Assembly: GCA_036380925.1 (NCBI GenBank)
Contig: DASVDW010000075.1
Coordinates: forward strand, 1 to 18,676
Source: JAICLV01 sp036380925
GTDB lineage: Bacteria; Actinomycetota; Actinomycetes; Acidothermales; Acidothermaceae
DNA: 18,676 bases
Direction of reading: 5' to 3'
Shown: one piece after another, positions 7,578 to 13,836 of the stretch
Position numbering within the stretch: the stretch's first letter is position 1
Layout: the number at the start of each line of letters is the position of its first letter
Notes under the pieces: generated by a model
Seen by the model: the letters and a program-made list of their open reading frames with translations, nothing else
What the model was told of the DNA's origin: nothing
The model's database searches: none
Position numbers and translations under genes: made by a program

Positions 7578-8482
7578 CGAGGTGGTTCTGGCAGTTGCTG
7601 GCCGACTGTTTGCTGATGCGCGGCGAACGTCGACGGCCACACCGCGGCGATCGCGTCGGCCGACCACCCCCCGTCGTCCGAGAACTTGACGGCGACCTCG
7701 CCGGGGTGCGACCACAGCGCCAGCCGGTCGCCGCCGACACCGATGACCTGGCCGGTGATGCCGGCGGCGGCGTCCGAGGCGAGAAAGCTGACGACGCCCG
7801 CGACGTCGTCCACGGTGCCGAAGCCGAGCTCGCGGCGGGCGAACGGCGGCAACGGCTCGCCGGCCTTCAACGCGTCGATGTACGGCTTCAAGAACGGCAC
7901 CGTCTCGGTCATCGCGGTGGCCGCGACCGGCACGACCGCGTTGACGGTGATCCGCGCGCGGGCCAGCTCGAGCGCCCAGGTGCGCACCATCCCGACGATG
8001 CCGGCTTTCGCGGCGGCGTAGTTGGTCTGGCCGAAGTTGCCGACCTGGCCGGTCGGCGAGCCGATGCAGATGATCCGGCCGCCGGAGTCTTGCTCGCGCA
8101 TTCGGATCGCGGCCGCCCGGGTGCAGGTGAACGTGCCGCGCAGATGCGTGTTGATGACCGTGTCGAACGCGTCGTCGGTCATCTTCCACAGCGTCGCGTC
8201 GCGCAACACGCCGGCGTTGTTCACCAACACGTCGAGGTGGCCGAATTCCTTTGCCGCTCGGTCAACCAGCGCCTGCGCGACCTCACTCGCGCCCACCGGC
8301 GCGATTTCGGCGACCGCCGTGCCGCCGCTTTGGGCGATCTCGCGGACGACGTCGCCGGCCGCCTGCTCGTCGACGTCGTTCACCACGACCGACGCGCCGC
8401 GGCGGGCCAGCTCGAGCGCGTACGCGCGGCCGAGCCCGCGGCCGGCGCCGGTGACGATCGCGACCTTGCCCGACAGATCCAC
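7574..8482 (-). CDS. SDR-family 3-hydroxyacyl-CoA dehydrogenase-like oxidoreductase
   Basis: The 302-residue protein is a classical short-chain dehydrogenase with an extended C-terminus. It has the nucleotide-binding TGAGRGLG (11-18), VNNAG (87-91), N111 and the catalytic S142, Y155 and K159 (SPTGQVGNFGQTNYAAAKAG). D36 in VVVNDVD suggests NAD(H) preference. About 50 residues beyond the usual SDR end (ALWSHPGEVAVKFSDDGGW and onward) resemble the tail of the HSD17B4/MFE-2 dehydrogenase domain and mycobacterial relatives acting on CoA thioesters. The start is GTG with GAGGAG seven bases upstream (8490-8495). It is the first gene of the operon and lies directly downstream of a promoter with an operator-like palindrome. 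Oxidation of (R)-3-hydroxyacyl-CoA made by the co-operonic MaoC protein is the likely role. Confidence 0.92.
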   Translation of the reverse strand: MDLSGKVAIVTGAGRGLGRAYALELARRGASVVVNDVDEQAAGDVVREIAQSGGTAVAEIAPVGASEVAQALVDRAAKEFGHLDVLVNNAGVLRDATLWKMTDDAFDTVINTHLRGTFTCTRAAAIRMREQDSGGRIICIGSPTGQVGNFGQTNYAAAKAGIVGMVRTWALELARARITVNAVVPVAATAMTETVPFLKPYIDALKAGEPLPPFARRELGFGTVDDVAGVVSFLASDAAAGITGQVIGVGGDRLALWSHPGEVAVKFSDDGGWSADAIAAVWPSTFAAHQQTVGQQLPEPPR

Positions 8483-8489
8483 CCTGGTG

Positions 8490-8495
8490 CTCCTC
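8490..8495 (-). promoter_or_regulatory. Ribosome binding site GAGGAG for the SDR gene
   Basis: GAGGAG on the minus strand is seven bases before the GTG start at 8482. It overlaps one copy of an 11-bp direct repeat (8493-8503), so a factor bound to the leader could hide it. Confidence 0.7.
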
Positions 8496-8521
8496 GCGTG
8501 CGGTGCGTTGCTCGCGTGCGG
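8493..8521. repeat. Two 11-bp direct repeats CTCGCGTGCGG in the operon leader
   Basis: Identical copies lie at 8493-8503 and 8511-8521, 18 bp apart, between the presumed transcription start and the SDR start codon. The copy nearer the gene overlaps the ribosome binding site. Function is unknown; a second regulator site or chance GC-rich repetition are both possible. Confidence 0.45.
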
Positions 8522-8542
8522 CGACGCGTGATCCGGTAACGC

Positions 8543-8571
8543 ACTATACGGTCTGACGACCGCAAGTAAAA
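8543..8571 (-). promoter_or_regulatory. Promoter of the SDR-amidohydrolase-synthetase-MaoC operon
   Basis: On the minus strand TATAGT (8543-8548) is a good -10 element, and TTTTAC (8566-8571) 17 bases upstream is a weak -35. The predicted start of transcription near 8536 would give a leader of about 54 bases. The AT-rich patch stands out from the surrounding GC-rich DNA. Confidence 0.55.
8549..8562. promoter_or_regulatory. Operator-like inverted repeat CGGTC-TGAC-GACCG
   Basis: A perfect 5-bp inverted repeat with a 4-bp centre fills the spacer between the -35 and -10 candidates, the classic place for a repressor. The gene immediately upstream encodes a PaaX-type regulator; PaaX proteins are known to repress catabolic operons and to be released by aryl-CoA ligands. 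That this is its site is inferred. Confidence 0.5.
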
Positions 8572-8578
8572 GTGTCGA

Positions 8579-9517
8579 CTATTTGGTCCGGGACCTCGGC
8601 CGCTTCCGCGAAGTGTGATGACGCGCCAGCCGGACCAGCTCCGGCGCGTGCTCGCCGAGAATCTCGCGAAACCGCGTCTCACCGAGCGGGCCGAGCCGGT
8701 CGTAGATCTCGACGAAGACCTGGTGCGCCTCGACCCTGGCCCAATCGTCGGGCAGCAGCTCTGGCGGCAGGTCGGGGTCGTCGCCGGGGAAGCCGCGCCA
8801 GATGTCCATCGCCTCGGTGCGCGCCACCAGCGCCTCCGCCGCGCTCACCCGCCCGGTCCGCGCCCTGTCGCGCATCGGCGCGAACCGCGCGACGAAGTCC
8901 TGGTAGCTGCGCCTCAGCGCCTCGACGTCCCACGCCGTCGCGGGATCGCCCGGCAACCCCGTCGGGGGAAACGCCGCGGTGGCGCGAAACACGGTGGCCT
9001 GCTCGATGCCGAGCCGCTCGAGCTCGAAGCCGACGTCGTCGACCGAGCCGCGCGGGGAGACCCACACCCCGTCGTAGAGCGCGGCGAAGCCGAGCCACCG
9101 CAACCGGGCCCGCAGCAGGTGGCGCAGATGCCGCTGGTCTTCCGGAACGGAGAACGCGACGACGGTCCACGCGCCGTCCCAGGCGGCGGCCGCGGTCGCG
9201 CCGAACGACAAGATCTTGTCGCGGTTGCGCTCCAGCTCGCGCTGGGTTTGCTCGCACATCGCGTAGAAGGTGCGGCGGCCGACGCGCGACAACGACAACA
9301 GGCCGCGCCTGGTGAGCCGGCCCAGCGCCGCGCGCGCGCTCGTCTCCGTGATGCCGAATTCCCCGGTGAGCGCAAGCAAAGCGGACGACGGGAGCGGCTC
9401 GGCGCGGCCGAGCCAGTAGTCGCCGAGCAGCGTCACGATCAGATGCTGCGGGGTGGGACCGGTCTGCGCGCGCGGCAGACTCAACCCGTCATCGGTGGCG
9501 TGCGACGCGCGGCTCAC
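8579..9517 (-). CDS. PaaX-family transcriptional repressor
   Basis: From a GTG start at 9517 the protein has 312 residues, close to the usual length of PaaX (about 316 in E. coli). An N-terminal winged HTH (about 22-85) contains ITETSARAALGRLTRRGLLSLSRVGRRTFY. The central PaaX region has WDGAWTVVAFSVPEDQRHLRHLL and LGFAALYDGVWVSPRG. The C-terminal part includes a WRGFP motif and a conserved-type helix ending in LVRLA. The frame stays open upstream to 9733, but that extension is Arg/Pro-rich and overlaps the divergent lipoprotein gene, so it is excluded. TAGGCT lies eight bases before the GTG. PaaX proteins classically respond to phenylacetyl-CoA; here the CoA-ligase operon just downstream on the same strand suggests an acyl-CoA product as inducer. 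Confidence 0.9.
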   Translation of the reverse strand: MSRASHATDDGLSLPRAQTGPTPQHLIVTLLGDYWLGRAEPLPSSALLALTGEFGITETSARAALGRLTRRGLLSLSRVGRRTFYAMCEQTQRELERNRDKILSFGATAAAAWDGAWTVVAFSVPEDQRHLRHLLRARLRWLGFAALYDGVWVSPRGSVDDVGFELERLGIEQATVFRATAAFPPTGLPGDPATAWDVEALRRSYQDFVARFAPMRDRARTGRVSAAEALVARTEAMDIWRGFPGDDPDLPPELLPDDWARVEAHQVFVEIYDRLGPLGETRFREILGEHAPELVRLARHHTSRKRPRSRTK

Positions 9518-9586
9518 TTTGCCGGAGCCTACCCGGCGGTCTGGGCGCTCGGTGGGCGTGTTCGGTTGTGCCGCGCGCTCCTGGGC

Positions 9587-9590
9587 AGGA
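9587..9590 (+). promoter_or_regulatory. Ribosome binding site AGGA fixing the lipoprotein start
   Basis: AGGA lies seven bases before the ATG at 9598. The alternative in-frame start at 9568 would put extra charged residues before the signal peptide and lacks such a site. Confidence 0.6.
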
Positions 9591-9597
9591 TGAGACG

Positions 9598-10788
9598 ATG
9601 CGACTGGTCGCCTCATGTCGGATCGCTGTCGGCGCGGCCGCCGTCGTCGCGCTGCTGGTCGGATGCACCTCGAAGCCCGAAAGTCCGCGGTCGGTGGGCG
9701 CCGACGCGGCGCCGGCCTCGACGACGTCGTCATCCGGGCAATCCGCGACGCCGCCGGCGCAGCCCGCGACGTCCTCGGCGCGGCCCACGACGCCGTCCGT
9801 CAACCCCGCCGCGGTGCGCCCGACCGTCGCCGCAACGGTCGCGACCGGGTTGAAGACCCCGTGGGGCCTGGCGTTCTTACCGGACGGCTCGGCACTGGTG
9901 TCAGAGCGCGACACCGGCCAGATCAAGCGGATTCCGCCCGGCGGCGGCGTGAGCGCGATCGGCACGGTGCCGGGGGTGAAGCACGGCGGTGAAGGGGGGC
10001 TGCTCGGCCTCGCCGTCGCGTCGACATTCGCGCAAGACCGCTGGCTGTACGCCTATCTCACCGCGGACGACGGAAACCGCGTCGTTCGGATGAAGGTCGC
10101 CGGCGACTTTCGGCTCGGCGCACCGCAACCGCTGCTGACCGGCATACCGGCTGGGCCGATTCACAACGGCGGGCGGCTGGCGTTCGGCCCGGACGGGTTG
10201 CTTTACGTGACGACCGGCGACGGGTCGAGCCGGTCGCGCTCTCAGGACAAGCAGTCGCTGGCCGGCAAGATCTTGCGCGTGACGCCGGACGGCAAGCCGG
10301 CGCCGGGGAATCCGGCCGGCTCGCCGGTGTGGACCTACGGGCATCGCAACGTGCAAGGCGTCGCGTGGGACAGCCAGGGCCGGATGTGGGCGGACGAGTT
10401 CGGCCAGGAGACATGGGACGAGCTCAACCTCATCAAGCCGGGCGCCAACTACGGCTGGCCGATCGCCGAGGGCAAGGCAGGGAAGGCGGGCCTCGCCGAC
10501 CCGGTCGTGCAATGGCGTCCGTCGGAGGCGTCGCCGAGCGGGATCGCGATCGCCGCGGGGTCGGTGTGGGTCGCCGCGTTGCGCGGCGCCCGGCTTTGGC
10601 AGGTGCCGCTCACCGCGGACGGCGTCGGCACGCCGAAGCAGTGGTTCGTCGGCGAGTTCGGTCGATTGCGCACCGTGGCGGCCGCTCCTGACGGCTCACT
10701 GTGGCTGGTCACCAGCAACACCGACGGCCGCGGCTCGCCGCGCGGCGGCGACGACCGCATCGTGCGGATCGTGCTGTCGGGCGGGTGA
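9598..10788 (+). CDS. PQQ-dependent sugar dehydrogenase-like lipoprotein (GSDH/sorbosone dehydrogenase family)
   Basis: The 396-residue protein starts with a lipoprotein signal peptide (basic start, hydrophobic 10-21, lipobox LVGC with lipidated C23). A Ser/Thr/Pro/Ala linker (about 24-75) leads to a beta-propeller. Motifs typical of soluble glucose dehydrogenase-type proteins follow: LKTPWGLAFLPDGSALVSER (85-104), GGEGGLLGLA (130-139), H189 in IHNGGRLAFGPDGLLYVTTGDG, GKILRVTPDGKPAPGNP (223-239) and TYGHRNVQGVAWD (246-258). In the family the equivalent His acts as catalytic base and PQQ plus calcium are cofactors. It should sit on the outer face of the membrane and oxidise sugars or aldehydes; some family members (Hhip/YliI-like) have unclear substrates. 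It is divergent from the PaaX gene (80-bp gap) and convergent with the decarboxylase gene. Confidence 0.88.
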   Translation: MRLVASCRIAVGAAAVVALLVGCTSKPESPRSVGADAAPASTTSSSGQSATPPAQPATSSARPTTPSVNPAAVRPTVAATVATGLKTPWGLAFLPDGSALVSERDTGQIKRIPPGGGVSAIGTVPGVKHGGEGGLLGLAVASTFAQDRWLYAYLTADDGNRVVRMKVAGDFRLGAPQPLLTGIPAGPIHNGGRLAFGPDGLLYVTTGDGSSRSRSQDKQSLAGKILRVTPDGKPAPGNPAGSPVWTYGHRNVQGVAWDSQGRMWADEFGQETWDELNLIKPGANYGWPIAEGKAGKAGLADPVVQWRPSEASPSGIAIAAGSVWVAALRGARLWQVPLTADGVGTPKQWFVGEFGRLRTVAAAPDGSLWLVTSNTDGRGSPRGGDDRIVRIVLSGG

Positions 10789-10801
10789 CGCGGCCCGCCG
10801 G

Positions 10802-12190
<1,389 letters not shown>

Positions 12191-12227
12191 GCCTCAGTGT
12201 GCCGCGGGGCGGCCGCCGCTGGAACCC

Positions 12228-12671
12228 TCAGCACCGCTGGGCGCGAGCCCGCTCGAGGCGGCGGGTCTGCTCGGCTTTCTGCCGGCGTCGCCAGTCCCGC
12301 GTCCAGCGGTCACGGTCGAAGGTGTGTTCCGGCTCCTTGCCGTCGAACATCGGCCAGCCGTATCCCCACCAGTTGTCGTTGCCTGGCCGGACGTCGAGGT
12401 GGGCCGGATAGCGGCGGTATCCGCGATCGCGGCGGTTTGCGTCGTCCTCGTCTTCGGGTTGGATCTCGACGCCGTCCTGGTCGAGGACGGCGAGCCGAAG
12501 TCCGGTGGCGGCGAGCAGGGTGGCCACGTTGCTGGCGGTGGCTTTGGCGGGCAGCCGTTCGACGCGGGCCACGGTGCTTTGGGGCACGCCGGCCTTGTCG
12601 GCGAGTTGGCGTTGGCTCAAGTCTGCGCGGTGGCGGGCGGCGCGCAGGTAGCGATCGGCTGGAAAGGTCAC
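12228..12671 (-). CDS. XRE-type HTH protein with Trp/Arg-rich C-terminal tail
   Basis: The protein has 147 residues from a GTG start with no visible Shine-Dalgarno. The Cro/C1-type HTH spans about 6-62 (LRAARHRADLSQRQLADKAG, then VPQSTVARVERLPAKAT, then VATLLAATGLRLAVLD). After an acidic spacer (QPEDEDDANRRDRGYRRYP) the tail is rich in Trp and Arg (NDNWWGYGWPMFDG at 98-111, WTRDWRRRQKAEQTRRLERAR at 123-143). The tail looks like a protein or nucleic acid interaction segment rather than an enzyme. This HTH resembles both antitoxin-type and stand-alone actinobacterial regulators; no toxin partner is adjacent. It borders the unusual repeat element, which could make it a candidate binder, and may regulate the decarboxylase gene 37 bp downstream. 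Confidence 0.85.
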   Translation of the reverse strand: MTFPADRYLRAARHRADLSQRQLADKAGVPQSTVARVERLPAKATASNVATLLAATGLRLAVLDQDGVEIQPEDEDDANRRDRGYRRYPAHLDVRPGNDNWWGYGWPMFDGKEPEHTFDRDRWTRDWRRRQKAEQTRRLERARAQRC

Positions 12672-12791
12672 GCGGGCTAGCTTGGCGGCTGGGCCGTGGC
12701 TTGGGCGGGCTGCCGGTTGTTGTGGTTGATGGTCGGATTCGGGATTGTGGATAGCGGTGTCCGCGTGGGGCTCTGCCCTGCCCGCGGGTCG

Positions 12792-12854
12792 GGACCGCTT
12801 CGGAAAACGGGGTCGGGACCACTCTTGGAGAGCCGGGGGCGGACCACTCTTGGA
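12792..12854. repeat. Three degenerate ~25-bp direct repeats beginning GGACC
   Basis: GGACC followed by RCTYTTGGA-like sequence begins at 12792, 12816 and 12841. The second and third copies share the 14-mer GGACCACTCTTGGA exactly. The series stops where the inverted-repeat element begins. Confidence 0.6.
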
Positions 12855-12856
12855 AG

Positions 12857-12888
12857 CGCTTTGCTCTGAGTCATGGGTTCTGAGTCAC
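12857..12888 (+). repeat. Left arm of the 32-bp inverted repeat
   Basis: It contains TCTGAGTCA at 12865-12873 and 12879-12887. The second copy is also the start of the first 19-bp array unit. Confidence 0.85.
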
Positions 12889-13049
12889 CCCGCTAGGTCT
12901 GAGTCACCCCGCTAGGTCTGAGTCACCCCGCTAGGTCTGAGTTACGCCACTGGGTCTGAGTCGCGTCGCTGGCTTTGAGTCGCACCGCCAGGTCTGAGTC
13001 ACCGCGCTGGCTCTGGGTCACCCCGCTAGGTCTGAGTCGTGCGGGTGCG
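12879..13049 (+). repeat. Tandem array of nine 19-bp units, consensus TCTGAGTCACCCCGCTAGG
   Basis: Units begin at 12879, 12898, 12917, 12936, 12955, 12974, 12993, 13012 and 13031, with a strict 19-bp period. The first three are identical, unit 8 differs by one base, units 4-7 by several, and unit 9 keeps only its first half. The conserved core TGAGTC(A/G) is close to a 7-bp palindrome, while the second half (CGCTAGG) varies more. The consensus contains TGA and TAG and the period is not a multiple of three, so all three frames are closed and the array cannot encode a repeat peptide. Confidence 0.9.
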
Positions 13050-13070
13050 ACGCCCGTTGAGCTGCCGAGC

Positions 13071-13102
13071 GTGACTCAGAACAAATGACTCAGAGCAAAG
13101 CG
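13071..13102 (-). repeat. Right arm of the 32-bp inverted repeat
   Basis: It contains TGACTCAGA at 13072-13080 and 13086-13094, which are reverse-orientation copies of the array core with the same 14-bp spacing as in the left arm. Confidence 0.85.
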
Positions 13103-13195
13103 GCTGGCGAAGAACACCTGTCGGGCCGACCGGGCGCGGGCCGATGAGAGGTGTCAGTTCAGTTCTGGGTGGCGGCGCGGGTTCTCGCCGGGCGG

Positions 13196-13753
13196 CTACC
13201 GGCTTGAAAGGTGCGATCGGCCGGCGTTGCGGGCTCGGAACGCGGCGACGTTCACCCGGTTCGCGCAGGTCGTCGAGCAGTAGCGGCGCGAGTGGTTCTT
13301 GGACAGGTCGACCAGCACGTCGGCGCAGTCGTCGGCGTCGCACACCCGCAACCGATCAAGCTCGCCCTGCCGCACCACGTCGACGAATGCCATCGCCGCC
13401 TCGACCGCCATTCGATCGGCGAGCGGGGCGTTGGGCGAGGTCGCGTGCAGGTGGTAGTCCCACCCGTCATGGCGGACCAGCTGCGGCAGCGCCCGGAAAT
13501 CGCGCAGCATGGCGTTCACCAGCGACACCACGTGCTCCTCGTCGAGGGTCCACAACTGGCGCAGCCGCGGTCGCAGCGCGCGGACCGAGTCGAGCTCCCT
13601 GCGGGTGCGCTGGTAGGAGCCGGTCCACCCCCACTCCTTGACGAACGCGTCGAGCGCCGCGATGTCAGGCAGCCGCTCGTCGTCCGGTTGGTCGGTGTTG
13701 ACCAAGGCGGCGGCGGCCTGCAGCGCCATCTCGGTGTCATGGGCGAAAACCAA
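13196..13753 (-). CDS. CGNR-type zinc-finger (ABATE domain) putative transcriptional regulator
   Basis: The 185-residue protein has an N-terminal ABATE-like region (ALQAAAALVNT near 10-20, then Arg/Leu-rich helices) and a C-terminal zinc finger with four cysteines: C138, C143, C159 and C163 (RVCDADDCADVLVDLSKN, then RRYCSTTCANRVNVAAFRAR). The name-giving CGNR tetrad reads CANR here, one conservative substitution. Proteins of this family are thought to be actinobacterial stress-related transcription regulators. The start is TTG, chosen because AAGGGG lies five bases upstream and no earlier start exists; GTG/ATG alternatives inside would remove the first conserved helix. It is divergent from the EamA transporter gene, which it may control. 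Confidence 0.87.
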   Translation of the reverse strand: MVFAHDTEMALQAAAALVNTDQPDDERLPDIAALDAFVKEWGWTGSYQRTRRELDSVRALRPRLRQLWTLDEEHVVSLVNAMLRDFRALPQLVRHDGWDYHLHATSPNAPLADRMAVEAAMAFVDVVRQGELDRLRVCDADDCADVLVDLSKNHSRRYCSTTCANRVNVAAFRARNAGRSHLSSR

Positions 13754-13758
13754 CTTGA

Positions 13759-13764
13759 CCCCTT
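13759..13764 (-). promoter_or_regulatory. Ribosome binding site AAGGGG supporting a TTG start
   Basis: AAGGGG on the minus strand is five bases before the TTG at 13753, and there is no in-frame ATG or GTG upstream in the open frame. Confidence 0.55.
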
Positions 13765-13825
13765 ACGCGTTCCGGCGTTAACGTCGTCCCGGTTGTCAGC
13801 AGTGTAAGTGTCGAACGGTCATTAC

Positions 13826-13831
13826 AGGAGG
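13826..13831 (+). promoter_or_regulatory. Consensus ribosome binding site AGGAGG for the EamA gene
   Basis: A full AGGAGG five bases before the GTG at 13837 is the strongest translation signal in the window and fixes the start. The 83-bp divergent spacer also contains the palindrome CGTTAACG (13776-13783). Confidence 0.8.
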
Positions 13832-13836
13832 CGGAC

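Larger units (their letters stand above)
12857..13102. repeat. 246-bp element with 32-bp terminal inverted repeats enclosing a 19-bp tandem array
   Basis: The left end (12857-12888) and the right end (13071-13102) are inverted copies matching at 30 of 32 positions; the two mismatches are adjacent. Each arm begins CGCTTTGCTCTGAGTCAT and carries the 9-mer TCTGAGTCA twice, 14 bp apart. Between the arms runs a tandem array of 19-bp units (see separate entry). No transposase or other reading frame is inside. The structure could be a miniature inverted-repeat transposable element, a multi-site protein-binding locus (operator, centromere-like or iteron-like), or a transcribed structured RNA. No clear target-site duplication is visible. 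Confidence 0.85.
12672..13195. other. 524-bp non-coding region between the XRE and CGNR genes
   Basis: No credible gene was found. From left to right it holds: about 120 bp without recognisable features (12672-12791, possibly the XRE promoter); three degenerate 25-bp direct repeats; the inverted-repeat-bounded tandem array (12857-13102); and about 90 bp after it containing an 8-bp direct repeat CGGGCCGA (13122-13129 and 13137-13144) nested between ACACCT (13114) and AGGTGT (13149). The small open frames here have repetitive or Arg/Pro-rich translations and no ribosome binding sites. Confidence 0.7.

Noticed and set aside
7595..8539. 314-codon plus-strand open frame
   Set aside because: It is antisense to the SDR gene, which has complete catalytic motifs; the translation is Arg/Asp/His-rich low-complexity.
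8615..9853. 412-codon plus-strand open frame
   Set aside because: It is antisense to the PaaX-type gene and then runs into the lipoprotein gene in another frame.
12228..12671. Toxin-antitoxin module
   Set aside because: The XRE protein could be antitoxin-like, but neither neighbour resembles a toxin.
12879..13049. CRISPR array
   Set aside because: The repeats are directly contiguous 19-bp units without unique spacers, and no cas genes are present.
12857..13102. Insertion sequence
   Set aside because: Inverted ends are present but there is no transposase frame and no visible target duplication; at most a non-autonomous element.
12857..13102. Plasmid iteron origin as a firm call
   Set aside because: Unit size and tandem order are iteron-like, but no Rep gene or AT-rich melting region is nearby, so it is kept only as a possibility.
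13114..13154. Terminator hairpin after the CGNR-type gene
   Set aside because: ACACCT/AGGTGT arms are 29 bases apart with a direct rather than inverted repeat between them and no T-tract.
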